DNA of 64,000 nucleotides. Source: Oscheius dolichura (lineage: Eukaryota; Nematoda; Chromadorea; Rhabditida; Rhabditidae). Location of the stretch: positions 8,618,001-8,682,000 of the forward strand of contig OW051497.1 in the NCBI GenBank assembly GCA_932521035.1, read 5' to 3'. A program made the position numbers and the translations under genes. The number at the start of each line of letters is the position of its first letter. Position 1 is the first letter of the stretch. The notes beneath the pieces are model-generated. The model saw nothing but the letters and a program-made list of their open reading frames with translations. It did not search any database and was not told the DNA's origin. Shown here piece by piece: positions 49,103 to 61,612 of this stretch.

Positions 49103-52100
49103 ATGGCTGGAGCTCCCAGCAATAGCGACAGCACCACTGATTCAGGTTACCAACTGTCGGAGGTCACTCCACTACTTGGCGACAAAAAGAAAAGGTTCGT
49201 CTGAAAGAAACCGGTATGCACACAATGACTTCTGGGCTCGTATCTAGTCTTTTCCAGAATAGTGTTCTTGGAAGTTTGTGGGTGTCAACCTCGCTTCTCT
49301 ATCACAGACGTTAGTTTAGCTCTCCCACTGATAAGCCACTGTCTGCCCTGTGACACAACACAATCAGCTTCGCCCCCTTTTGAGCCTGTCGGGGAAAAAT
49401 TTACCTATCGGAAAAGGAAACGATGCTGCTCTACGCTTGTTCAGATTCCAAAAAGGGTCCAACAATTTTTGACTTTTCCTAGAGACTTTCGCTCATCTCC
49501 ATCGCTCTTTTGCTGTATCTCTTATTGTGTCCGTGTCATTTCAGCAAACTATTCTTTGACTTTTTGACAGTTGCTACTGTAGTCTGACATTAATGGGCCC
49601 ATTCTTCCGTACTGTTGACTTTTCAGTACCAAATGTAATCAAAATCTTTCCTTGGGAAAGGTAGCACAGCTTTGTTTATCGCTTCATATCATTTTTACAA
49701 GAAGATGATTTCACCGGTTTCAGCCCTATCGGGTGGCATGCTTTCTCTCCCACCCAAACTCAAAGAAAAGCGCTCTGTCACAATACTTACAGTTTCAACT
49801 ATTGACGTCAGAAACATCGAATATTGATAAGATTCACTGAAACCAAATAAATGAAAAGAAGAACACGAATAACCCAACATAAAAGCTCTTTTCGATCGCA
49901 AACATTCCTATCTTTGTTTCTTTTTAAGTCGGGGGTGGGTACAAGCCCCTTGCCCTCTTTGTTTTACGTATAGGGTGATAATCATCTCCGGAGTCAGTAA
50001 TCCTATTCCAGGAGAGATAAGATTGTTCCTTTTTCTTGCAATTCAGTGTCGAATATTGGTCTTTCAGAATGTCGAAGCGTATGCCAAGTTTACGTATGGT
50101 TATGGTGGCTTTGATCACCTCGCTGGGAGGATCGCTACATTTCGGATTCCAATTGACTTTGACGAACTCTTCTGAAGAAGCCTTTATCGAATTTTTAAAC
50201 AAGACCCTGGCTTCCAATTATGACGATGGCTTGAGTGAGCACACCCTCCAGGTGAGCTTGTAAACTGTTGTCTTTTACAATGGGTTGGGTATTGTAAACC
50301 TCCCTAAAGTGCTGATAAGTTGTTTGCTTGGTCCTCGATTAAAGAAAACAAAGGCGGGGTTCTAAAATAGAACTTTTTGAATGCAACAATTCAGCAACTT
50401 TCAGACTGTATGGAGTTTTGTGGTGGCTATTGTCTTTCTCGGAGCTCTGTGTGGATCTTTCCTCATAAGTATAACAGCAGACATAATTGGAAGGAAAAGA
50501 GGATTATATTTGTCCATCGGTCTCGGAATGGTGTCCGGAGGAGCATCCATCCTGGCCTTCTTTGTAGGGTCTTATAAAATTTTATGTGAATAACCCTTTC
50601 TAGATTCCATCTTTTATAGTCTATGTAGTCTCCCGTATAACTATGGGCGTCTCTGTTTCTATGAGTCTTGGTCTCTCCGCCCTATACCTCTCAGAAGCCA
50701 GGTAATTCCATCTGACGTCTCGCTCATGTGTTGCCGATTGTCCGATCCAGTGCCCATTATCAGCTTCTAGCACCTAGTTATCTCAACTCGTGCCTCGCGT
50801 TGAAAATCGCAACGGGGTCGTAGTTCACAGGTCAAAAAAGTTTCTTTCAGTCCGAAAGAATGTCGCGGTTCTATTGGAATGATTACCGGGGTCTGTGTAC
50901 AAGTGGGTACTGTTGTCGGCTCCGTCGTCGCCATGCCCCAACTTTTTGGAACAGCTGATGAATGGTACCTTATCTACGTTGTCGAAGTCTCCATGATGTT
51001 GGTATTCTTCGTAATGTTGCCTATCCTTCCTGAATCTCCTGGGTAAGAAAACAGTACACAATTATAACGTTCTTCTAAATGTAGCTATTTGGTTCAAAAA
51101 GGGGCTGATGAACTTGCCAAGAAGGCTGTCATGTATTTCCATATTTGCGGTGAGAAGGACGCCGAGGGAATCCTTGATGTAATTAAGGTAAATCTATATT
51201 TTGCCAACTCTTAAACAGAAATTGTAGGAAGAGAAGCAGAAGGCCAAGAAGCAATATGGAATGCTAGACATTGTTAAGAAGACCTCCCTAAGGAAGAAGG
51301 TGGCAATCGGAATGGTCGTCACCTTTGCCATGTCTTTCAGTGGAATAGCCGGTAGCACCTAATCAAACAATAACTGACTGTTTACAGTTATCAACGCCTA
51401 CGCGTACGATATCTTAAAAGATACAGGACTATCCAATCTCGGCGCTTCCCTGGGAAACATTGGAATAGCCCTCGTCAGCGTGGTATGATCTTTGCCTCTT
51501 GTGGTCCTTATAGTTTCTGCTTTCAGTTCGCTATCGTCATTGCCTCCACGGTAGTGGACAAATTTGGAAGACGGCCGCTGCTACTTGTAGCCTTTGTGGG
51601 ATGTCTCCTTTGCAACTTTATAATCTTCGGACTGATGTTCACCTTCGATAAATATGGCGTGAGTCGAGCGCTCCCATCTTTCTGATCCAAAAATCATTTC
51701 CAGTACAGCGCCCTAGGCTTCTGTCTAATCTTTGTGATATGCATTTTTATAATCTTCTTTGCCATTGGACCAGGACCTCTCTGCTATTTCATCAATGCCG
51801 AGCTGGTGGGGCAGTCGGCCAGGAGCGCCTCACAGAGTTGGGCTAGTGTTGTCCAGATGCTTTGGTAAGGCAGACATCTCTCCCAAAATAATTCGTCACT
51901 TTGCAGTCGATTCATCTTAGTCGCCAGCTACACGCCAATCAAAAATCAAATCCATTCCTATGCCTATCTTGTTTTGTTTGTAGCACCGGTGGCTGTTTCC
52001 ATAGTATACCTATACTTTTATCTACCAGAAACTAAAAACAAAAATGCTGCTGAGGTATGGTCATTTCCTTTGAAACGAATAATATTTTCAGGTGGAAGAA

Positions 52101-52199
52101 GCGATGACGAATTTACCAACAATCTTCTCCCTAACTCATCGGAAAAATAAAATACACCCTGAAAAATTGGGGACTTTTTCAGAATACACGCATATTTGA
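49103..52199 (+). CDS. facilitative sugar transporter, GLUT/SLC2 family (MFS)
   Basis: Twelve exons (49103-49194, 50068-50251, 50405-50563, 50604-50701, 50851-51042, 51085-51187, 51228-51351, 51388-51482, 51527-51658, 51704-51864, 51907-52054, 52092-52199) join in phase to 531 residues. Twelve helices are expected and signature motifs are present: DIIGRKRG after helix 2, PESPGYL at the end of helix 6, VDKFGRRPLLL after helix 8, GPGPLCYFINAEL in helix 10 and PETKNKNA after helix 12. The N terminus carries a SEVTPLLGD acidic dileucine-like motif that may direct endosomal or lysosomal sorting. A typical helix-7 QLS-type fructose/glucose motif is not obvious (the region reads INAYAYDILKDTG), so substrate cannot be assigned. 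Loop between helices 1 and 2 has N-glycosylation sites (NSS, NKT). A downstream ATG at 50069 could give a form without the dileucine tail. Confidence 0.92.
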
Positions 52200-52255
52200 A
52201 TCTATCCCTATTACTTAGTTCTTCTTCCAATTTTATGTACACATTCCGTCTTTCC

Positions 52256-52261
52256 AATAAA
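52256..52261 (+). terminator. polyadenylation signal of the sugar transporter
   Basis: AATAAA 57 bases after the transporter stop codon. Confidence 0.75.
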
Positions 52262-54643
52262 AAAATATTATGATCTATGTTTTTTACCCTATCTGAGCTC
52301 GCAAAGTAACCTGATCCTGTAGAAAAAGAGAAGAAAATCCCTCGTGCCCGCGAAAAAGACAAGTCGCGTCAACTGAGGAGAGAGCCCAGCTCAGTCTGAT
52401 TTACAGAGACAGAGACATGCCCGCTCGGTTTACACTGACTCCCTTCCGACTCCGCAATTGGAAAATATTGCCTACTAAATTGTTGTGTAACGTGCATAAA
52501 TTTACATGACTCGTCGGAAGATACTAAAATCTAGCAACGGATAGTGTGTGGGATGGAAGAAGCGCTATGAACGGGGTGCTACTCTTCCTTGTTCACAATG
52601 TTTAGGTGGAATTTAATGTTTCTACTGGTTTCTACGGTATCTCAAGGAGTAAGTAATCACCCTGTGGGCTACTTCCGAAACAGCTGTTCAAGCCAATCTT
52701 CCAAACTTATAGAGTTCTTCCTACTTCTGTGTATTTTGCAGCTAAAAATTCGGTGGTCTCCGCAGCCGACCCCATTTATTACCACCTCATTGATAGTAGA
52801 AAAAGATAACAGTTGTCTTTTGTGCCTCTCCTGAAAATGAAATGATATACGATGCGGCTTCAAGGGCACCTTTCCCTGATGCTTGATTCATCAGCGCCTA
52901 CTCTTACACTGCGGGCCGAAAATACACGGTGCCTTTGCGGCAACGGCTGCGGTGGCCCTCCCACAAACAATGTTGCTAATCAGCTGTGGCACGGTAGCTG
53001 TTTTTCGCTTATCTCATTTTTTAAAGTTGAACTATCAATATTTCCAAATTTGATTTACTTTCTTCTGTTTAATAAGATCAAGTTGTCCGTTTATAGAATT
53101 AAGTCAAGAAAGGTAGCTCTTCCACTTGTAGCCGGGTACGTAGATCATTTTGCAGACGAAATTTTCCCCAAAAAAGACACTTCATAGGTGCCATGTCTAG
53201 AGTATACTGTAAAATACTAAACCCAATAGCGCACACGGTTAGTCAGCCATGTCAGCTCTTACATTGCGCAAAACACTGTAATTTTCTTTATTTCTGTGTA
53301 ACTTTCCATAATATTGAATCAAGAACGAGTTGATCCGCGTGAACTACGCTTGTCAACTTTACTAAGTCGTTAAATTGGGTGTTTTTATTGTTTCAAGAGA
53401 CCGAGCATATGGTCTCCGTCCAGTGGCTGGGAGAATGATCTCCCTTCATTACACCAGCTCTCACCTTGCCGAATCCTTCGAACACTCTTGGTGTCATTAA
53501 AATGTGCGCCTTGACAATGTCTATCAAGATGTGCATACCGCCGTCCAGGTGGTATACACTGGAGATTCCTTGTAGTATTCGCGTTCTTCTACAATAGAAG
53601 CCAAATTCTTTCTTCTCGTTAGAAAAACCAGTTTTCTTTCCAAAAATGTGTCCGTCTGGCTCTTTTCATGTGGTTCTACCCTCAAATAGGAAATAGTTAT
53701 TTTATTATCGTGATTAGCGGACAAAATAGGTGATTCTTCATCTATTATACTTCCAATGCCCTTGTCGTGAAAGATACTAAAACACCTAATTATTACTATG
53801 CAAAAACGTCTCAAGTTAAAATTTCGAACGTTCATCTTCTGCTCAATAAATAAGGTTTGTTGCGCAATGAGTTCCTTGTGTTTTTTATGCATCGGGTGAA
53901 GACGCGGCAAGTTTCTTCCATCTCACTTCAGTTTTTTGTGCGAGAACACTGTTTGCCCTAATATCCAGTGACACGTTGATCCGCGCTAGGAGTCCCGGTA
54001 CTTTCTGGCCTTTGTACCTATGTACTCCTTCCGTCTGCCTAAGAATTTTCCTCCCCACCTAGTGACCATGTTTTCCGTCGACTCCATCCATCAGGCGTGC
54101 CATGTTGTTCGCGGATTTCAGGCCAAACCTGTGTGATCCACCCACGTCGCTCGTCGGCAGGCTTTTTCCCTCCATCATCCCACCCGCCACCTTGCACTTG
54201 TCAACAACGAACTTCGATTCATTCACACGTTGCTGCTCCTTAGACAGTGCCATCTTCTCTCTTCTACTCTTACTGGAGTTCTCTTTTGAAAGCTTGGGTA
54301 TTTTTTTGCCTCCGGCTAAGCTACCACTGATCAAGTGCCACCCACGCAACAGCCTCACACTGCCTCCCATTTTTCTGTTCGTGTTTTGGACCATTAGGGA
54401 GGTGCTCTGTAGACAAAGATCACTATTTCCTTCTTCTCTCTTCTATCAGAAATTCTTTTCTGAAAAAGTTAAACTTCTCCTTTAGAGAGCATCTATTCCT
54501 TTCTTGGACTTCACTTGTAAGTACTGTCTAGAATTAGCTTCTAGAACTGTTTTGAATTTTGTCGTTTAGACTTCTGCTTATTTCTGTTTCTCACGCATAG
54601 TTTTTAACTAACTGCTAGTGTAATAATCAATGTGAATATTAAG
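52262..54643. other. intergenic, mostly without recognised genes
   Basis: About 2.4 kb before the acidic repeat gene. Apart from the small secreted-peptide candidate listed separately, only motif-free frames appear, including 53524-53910 (-) and an antisense pair at 54059-54485. Probably promoter and 5' UTR of the downstream gene. Confidence 0.45.
52598..52834 (+). CDS. candidate small secreted peptide
   Basis: Exon 52598-52648 encodes a hydrophobic leader (MFRWNLMFLLVSTVSQG) and ends at a strong donor (GGA|gtaagt). After a 93-base intron with a TTTTGCAG acceptor, exon 52742-52834 adds 30 codons and a stop, with three Cys near the end. Total 47 residues. No family recognised. Another frame of the second exon ends in a dibasic RKR, but does not join in phase. 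Could be a peptide gene or chance. Confidence 0.25.
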   Translation: MFRWNLMFLLVSTVSQGVSNHPVGYFRNSCSSQSSKLIEFFLLLCILQLKIRWSPQPTPFITTSLIVEKDNSCLLCLS

Positions 54644-57600
54644 ATGTCTGACACGGAAGACCAGCAGCCACAGGAAGTGGCCGAAGTGGAAGAGGATACA
54701 GCTCTAGTCAATAAAGAATTGACCGTTGAAGTCCAAGGTATGCTCTTCTTTAGAACTAACTGGTTGATCTACAGAATCGGCTGAGGGTGCTGGAGAAGCA
54801 GATGAGGCTGCCCCTGAGGAGGAGGCCAGCGCCCAGCCAGCCAGCGCTCAACCGGGTGACGATGACCGTACAGAAGATCAGGTAAACTTTCTAAACCTGC
54901 CTAGCAGATGTTTTCTCATTTTATTCAAGTTACTACTCGTCTTCCCTTACACTCTCTTAGAGAGAGCAGTTGCCACTTTGAACACATGCACCGGCGCAGT
55001 AATGCCAGCCGTGCACAAGTCAATATAACGGCAGAAAACGGCGACAATAATGAAAACAGCTAACTGCTTTAAAAGAACTTTTAAGTAACCAAAAATAAAG
55101 TAAAGAAGCGAACAGTTAACCAGGCTATAAAGATTTGTCATTGGCAAAGGGAACTGTTTGCTCGAACGGATAGACTTGACTCGTTTTCTGCAAACTTTCA
55201 ACAGTCCCGCCACTAATCTCTGGGAATCTCTAGGATATCAACCATTAGTCTTTCCCCAACCCTTTCTCTCTTCCTACAAGAAGCTTCTATTTTGGCAGAT
55301 TACATTCATTATGATCCCATTTTTACCAGCCATAAGTGGACAGGAATACACAATACAATCATTTAAGGTATGACATCTGAGAAAAAATACAGTAACCTGT
55401 CCAAACAACAGAAAAACCTCACAAAACCCTTTACCTCAAGAAATCTTTGCTCGCGGCGCCCACATCCACCCACTTTCGCGACTTTTTGCCGAAGGCTAAA
55501 CGAGCTGCAGCCGTGCGTGATCAACTGTTTTCTATCTGCTTACTCTGGTTTCTTCCGGCCCAGCAGCTCCTTTTTTTGATTGTTTGATTTCAGGTACCAG
55601 ATATCACAGGAACAGAAGCCATCGATCCTATGACTACCAGCATGGACGGAATTGAAGACCTCCCTCAGAATGAAGAAGCCCAGGTAAAGCAATCTTCCAT
55701 AGTTCGTTTCTACTTGCTAAATTTTCCCGCTTCACGCTTACGGTAACACTTTACCCATCTTAAGTATTATTATTTCCTACTGTAACTTTGCATGATAGAA
55801 TAGATATACTTATTTGAAAGGATGAGCTGGGTGATACCATCTATGAGGAGGACGAGGAAGGAGGAGACGACTCTAATTATCTACCAGATCAAATGGAATT
55901 TGTGGAACATCAAGAACCTCAGGAAACGGAGGAGGAACAGGTGTTGCAGCTTTTTGACCTTTCCAACAGCTTTTTGCTCTTGAACTTTAATCCTTATTTT
56001 TTTGTAAAAAAAACTAGACTAGAGAGAGACAAAGTCCTTGCACGTGACGGGGGACAACAATACCCTTCTGTTTAGCCCGAAGAACCCATCCCAGAGGAAC
56101 CTGCAGCTGAAGAAGCTGAACCAGCCGCTGAGGTTCTTTATTCACATTTATTCTGCAAAGTGATTTTAATAGGAAGCCGCTGAAGCTCCACAAGAGGAGG
56201 CTGCTCCAGAAGAAGCCGCCCCCGAGGAAGCTGCCCTTGCTGAGGAGGCCCCTCCAGCAGAGGAAGCACCAGCAGCTGAGCCCGAACCTGAGCCGGAAGC
56301 CGCTCCAGCTGAAGAGGCCCCAGCAGAGGAACCTGCCCCTGCTGAAGAACCCCAAGAGGAGGCTGCCCCTGCCGAAGAGCCAGCTGCAGAAGAACCCGCT
56401 CCGGAAGAGCCGGCTCCAGCTGAGGAGGAGCCAGCTGCTGAGGAAGTATGTTGTTAGCGAAATCGATGTTCAAACAGCTGTCCTTCATACTTTCAAACAA
56501 CAATGATTAACTTTTAGGCTGCTCCAGTAGAGGAACCTGCTGCTGAAGAGTCTAAGGAGTTCGAGCTTCAGGCTCCTCCAGAGGGAAAGAGGCCTAGGAC
56601 TCCTAACGAGCTGGATGCTCCTCAAGATGATGAGGAGTTCCATGATGCTGCGGAGACCCCAGCTGAGGTTCCTGCCACACCAAAAACAACTACATCTGGT
56701 ACATTTTCACATATTATCAAAGTTCATTTTAACTTATAGAGAAACCTCCCTCGGTTCCTGCTACACCACGCTCAGCAGTTCCCTCCACCCCGAAGTCCTC
56801 CAAAGCTCCTTCAGAGGTTCCTCCTACACCCAGATCTGCTGCTCCCTCTACCCCTAAATCTGCTGTGGGTAATGGTAGTCTGGTGAATGGAAGCATTCCC
56901 GGCACTCCCAGATCTGCTGTGCCTGAATCTGTTAAAAACGAAACGTTAGTTTTTACTGGGAATATGTGTAATTGCAAATTTCAGTCCCCTGGCTACTCCA
57001 GCTGCCTCTACACCTAAGCAAACTGGAACTCCCAAGAGCCAGACTGCTTTCAACTTTGAGGAGACTCCAGCTACACCTAAAGCTGACAGCACTGTTGGAT
57101 TCGAGGATGCGTTGAGCTCTGCGGCCACTCCCAAGACACCCAGAACTCCCCGCACCCCTAGGACGCCTCGCACTCCCAAGGCTAAAGCCGCCGAACCAGA
57201 GCCGGAACCGGTTGCCGAGGCGGAACCCGAACCAGCTGCTGAGCCCGAACCTGAACCAGAGCCAGAAGCTGAGCCTGCTGCTGAACCCGAGGCTGAACCA
57301 GTTGCCGAGGAGGCTGCTCCCGAGGCTGAGCCCGAAGCTGCTGAAGAGCCTCAGGAAGCTGAGGAACCTCAGGAGGAAGCTGCCCCTGAGGCAGCTACTG
57401 AGGAAGAGCCTGCCAAGGTACTTTTTTTTTAAATTTGCTTGTCCACGTTTCCGTCTCATTTTTCAGCAGGAGGAAGCTCCAGTAACTGAAGAGGAGCGGC
57501 CAAGAAGAACTGCTCGGGTTGTCTCCCCCTCTCCTCCTCCTGCTCGCAGACGAGCCCAGTCTCCTTCTCCTGAACGTCGTGCTGCTAGGGAGCCTAGAGA

Positions 57601-59939
57601 GGCCAAAGAGTCAGCTCCTCGTGACCACGTCAGCTATGACCAAGATTCTTTCCGTCAAGTTCCCCCTCCACGCATTCCTACGGCAACCAGCTTCAGCTCC
57701 TGGTCCCCGCCAGACAAAAGCTCCTACACTCCCATTTCGTAAGCAGTTGTTATAACATGACACTGACTGATTTAGGCCTTTCGTCACCAACCCCAACAAG
57801 TACAAGAACGAGTACACCGCCGCCAGCAACTACAGGCCCAATCACGTCTACACCAACATTTTCGACGACATGGTCAGCACAGGTAAGAGTCCTCTCTAAA
57901 ACTGAAGACTGGGAGTATAGGGCCTTTCTCCTCTGCCCTCTATTCCACCACCAGGCTCATCGAACGCTCCCGCAGTCGTACCCGCGAACGTCGTCAAGCT
58001 ATGCGCTCCCAGCGTTCGGCCAGCAACTACTACAAGTGAGCTCTTTTTTTCGTTTTAACCGTTTTCCTTGTTTTGTATAAGTTGCCTAACTGCAGGTACC
58101 TCCTCGACGCTAAAACGACGTAATCCTTTTCGTTTTTTGAGTTCTTTAGGATAGGTCTAAGCTTGTTAACTTGAGCATTGTATCACAAGGAGCGAGTGAT
58201 AACGCTTGCTTAAGAAACATTGCTTGTTTCCATTAGCAACGCGTGCAACTGAAATGAACTGCTTTTTTCAGATACGCTTCCCAATATCCCACTCCTACTC
58301 GCGCTCGCGAATACAGCACACCTCCATCCCACGCCATCAGTCGTCCTCCCAGCCGCAGCGGATCTTTCATCTCTTTCATGGAATACAGCGGCGCCAAGAA
58401 CGGCGAGCTCAGTCGCGCCGCTTCCCGCTCCTCCATCTACGACAGCCTCTCCCGCAGCAGGTAAGGCGACCCTTCAACTACCAGAAGAGAATGTTCAGCT
58501 CCCGAGGCAACGTCGACCTGTACCTCACTGGAGGTCGTCTTTCTCGCGTGGATAGCTACGTGAGGGATATCCACACCCCCTACGAGTATGAAGTTCCCTC
58601 CACTTACGAACGATATCGATCATCGTCTCGCTCCGGTCTTGGATATTCTTCTATTAATGGCTACACCGTGAGTTTATCCTTTTTCTCCTTATTTGATCCT
58701 TCATCCCCGAATGAAGAGAGCAAACCTGGGTGGGACGATATCGCTTAAGTATCGCATTTCCCACCTTTTCGTCCTAATCCTTCGCGTCTGTCCAGTCCAT
58801 GGTTTGGAAAATGCCTACTGTTAGTGCTTCTTTTAGCTATTTTTAAGTGTGCTTGCTTTTTCGTTCGCTTGGAAGGGACTGGAAATAGCTGAAGCTTCTC
58901 GTCATTTTCCCGAATCCCACGCAAAAAAAAGTGGCTGGATGTTTGAGTCCGCTCGTTTCTTGTGAGGGGTTTTTACAAGATCGATGATCCTTTCTTTCTG
59001 GGCTAAAACTAGTGGGGGTGCATAGCACTTAATATTGTGTGTGTGTCTAGGGGGCGCGCAGCTCAAACACGGATGCATCCAGCTTCCTTACCGCGCGAAA
59101 ACGGCCCTTGTTCTCTTTTTCCGAACGAACGAGCCGCCGGGCGTCTTACTCCATTGATACTATGTATCTATTTAGTAAAAAACGACTATTCCGTAGGGTG
59201 AGGCAACTACCTAACAGAACTATATTTGTTTTAAAGAAATTTCCTCAGAGTTACACGACATCTCCGTCCTATGTTGAGACCGAAAGCACCCGCCGAATGA
59301 AACGATACCGAGACGATGTAACCCCCACGATGGTTAGGAGCATGTATGAGGTAGTGTTTAGATTCTGCTAAATCTCGCAGAGAAGACCTACTGTAACCAC
59401 CGATAACCGTGTCCTCGTCCCGGTCTATTCAAAGTACAGTACATCTCCTAATGTCCAAGTCACTTTTAAATACTGTCGCTTCGCATGTTAATCAACTGTT
59501 TCAGGGACGAATTGGCCACTTGGAGAGGTCTCTTTCACGAGAGAAACTCAACAAGGACCGGGTGAGCTGTGTGCTCAAATAACACTATCTATACTAGTTG
59601 CTTCCTAATAGCTTACAGTATAATCCAAAAACTTCGAAATGTATCATATTCCTGGAGTATTTTGCCAATAGTTGCTTTTAGTTTTTTTTCCGCCGCAGTA
59701 GTTTAGTCTTTTAGTCTGCCGTTGATTTTGTTTTGATTTTTTCCCTCCCTGGAACACAGGAAGAAAACAAGAGTTGACAAAAGTTTTTATAGCTGCGTAC
59801 GGAGTATCATCAACTGTCCAGCAAGTTAGACCAAGCCTGCCGACAAATGGAACTGCTGAGGTCTCAGTCGTACTCGAGCATGCGATCCTCTTCTCAGCCT
59901 CGCACGAGCGTCTACACCCACTTCTATCCATACTATTGA
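54644..59939 (+). CDS. unrecognised protein with Glu/Pro/Ala repeats, TPR-type triplets and Arg/Ser-rich tail
   Basis: Nineteen exons (54644-54737, 54775-54881, 55594-55683, 55821-55940, 56076-56132, 56173-56445, 56518-56698, 56740-56944, 56985-57417, 57467-57738, 57776-57882, 57921-58035, 58272-58460, 58490-58667, 59051-59197, 59249-59350, 59381-59458, 59505-59561, 59793-59939) join in phase to 983 residues. Residues 1-520 are acidic, with PEEPAPEEPA-like and EPEPEPEAEPA repeats and a block of Thr-Pro-Arg/Lys triplets. Residues 550-900 are rich in Ser, Arg, Tyr and Pro (ERSRSRTRERRQAMRSQR, ISRPPSRSGSF). A short coiled coil (HLERSLSREKLNKDRLR, SSKLDQACRQMELL) precedes the end, HFYPYY. Composition recalls PEVK or neurofilament tails, so a structural or microtubule/muscle-associated role is a guess. 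The junction at 58461-58489 is a doubtful 29-base intron, and the donor at 59459 is weak. Confidence 0.78.
57127..57180 (+). repeat. six tandem Thr-Pro-Lys/Arg triplets
   Basis: Eighteen codons encode six consecutive TP(K/R) triplets within the acidic repeat protein. Each is a potential proline-directed kinase site. Synonymous codons differ between units, so the repeat is maintained at the protein level and is not a recent DNA expansion. Confidence 0.85.
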
Positions 59940-61612
59940 TTATCCTATCCACATTTCTTCTTCCCAAAGCACTGAAAAAAATACAAAAAAATGTTCAAAT
60001 TCTATACACCTAAAATTCCTTTAGGCTAAGAAAACCCCCTTTAGGAGAGAAAAAAAAGGAAAAATTATCTAGTTAGCATGCTTAGGAATATGTGTGCCTC
60101 TATTCTTTTCTTCTTTTTGTCTTTTATAACCGCCCGAAACTACGCTCCGGTAGCGCTTTTACAATTTAAAGCATCCTTCGCACAGGATGTATCATCCTGG
60201 GATGCTCCTTCTCTACAAACAACCGCTAAATGTCTATTCTTTTTGTAAATAGATGCGATAAATGTTATTAACACATCCTTTCTGTTAACTTGGAGCACTA
60301 TTCTTCCCCCGCAAGCAAGGTATGATCCGATTGAGGATCAGTTTCAGCTACACATCTAATACGCATCCTTTTAGCCCCATAACACCTTCGAACAGTATGG
60401 CAGAAGTCCTTCGGCCACGGCGCTCAATCGCCTATACTCTGGATTTGCACGCGACTGGGCTACCCAGTTCTGAAAGGTTTGAATCCCTTTGTTTTATTCA
60501 AATTAATATTTTAAGATGGCGACGTGGTAACGTTCTGTGGGGTGGTTTATATTCGCGCCCATGGAATGATTCCATTCTTCGTTCGACAATTGATTATTAT
60601 ACGCGATGCGCAGCTAAACGTAACTAGTATTTTTTTGATTATCGTTCCGCTTCAGCCATAAACTTCCCTGTTTTCTCTCTGTGTATATTTTGAGACAGTG
60701 AGCCCAGTCCCCCGTATTAAATAAATGTGCGTTGATTCTTCCAGTTCTGCACTTTGTATTTTGTTTAGAACTTTCTTTTTTAATTTTAAATGGAATAAAC
60801 TTTCTAAATTATGTTGTGTACTTCTCGGAAACTATTTTGAGGCGAAAAGTGAAGGGTCTCATAAACACTTATCCACCGAAAAATATAGCTGTCAAGGATG
60901 TTGGTGGAACTGCTTCACGACAACAATGCCGGCTATCTTTTCACGCAGAAACTCAACCGTTTACTGGGAAAAATAGTTGGTCGAATTTCTGGAAGCTGCC
61001 CGAAAGCTTAGGACAACAGTTGGTACCTGTAGGCCACTAGAGGCAGTCTTATAAGAGCCAGGACCCCTTTAGCTGTAGACCTGGGCACCTAGAAGTCGTA
61101 CAGTGGATCGAGGCACCCTGTTATAAATTCTGGTTTTTTTCAATTCATGTTCCTAGTTTTCAGGAAAATGATTCAATTAGATTTATTTTTAATCTCTTCA
61201 ATTATACAAATATTGCTCGAATAAGACAAAACTGAGTTCCAAGGAAAACTTTTGTGGGTGTTGAGAGCTATGGCAAAATATGAGCAAGCCTCCACAGCAG
61301 CAAAGATGCACTTGCCATATTCTTCGTTTCTCATTAAACAAGAAGGGAATGATACACTTTTACAACCAAAAATACAAGAGACATCATAATCTACTATGAA
61401 AAGGACCCTGTAAATCGGGTGTCATGTGGTTTTGCTTGGAGAACTACAACAAAAATGAAATATAATCCCATAGACACGTAAAGAAAAGAGAAGGACTAAA
61501 ACCCTCACAACCGGACACGGTCGTTAACAGCCGTCATCGTCACCAGGTTGTTATATGATATTTTTTTGCTTGTTATTTTTGGTATTTGAGAGGGATTAGA
61601 GTATGAACAGAG
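59940..61612. other. intergenic between convergent acidic-repeat and MBK-1 genes
   Basis: No gene seen. A plus-strand AATAAA at 60720-60725 and a minus-strand AATAAA at 61182-61187 are candidate poly(A) signals for the convergent genes, both far from their stops (about 780 and 430 bases), implying long 3' UTRs or nearer variant signals. Confidence 0.5.

Noticed and set aside
56014-57459. Long minus-strand and second plus-strand frames of Leu/Ser/Gly/Pro-rich composition (for example 168 codons at 56953-57459)
   Set aside because: They are shadows of the repetitive GAA/GAG/GCT/CCT codons of the acidic repeat gene and carry no independent signals.
57884-58460. Alternative frame joining exon 57776-57882 through the acceptor at 57952 into an Ala/Pro/Thr-rich reading
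   Set aside because: It is open and in phase. But the acceptor at 57920 gives a normal 38-base intron and an Arg/Ser/Tyr-rich frame that continues naturally into the following exons, so I chose that.
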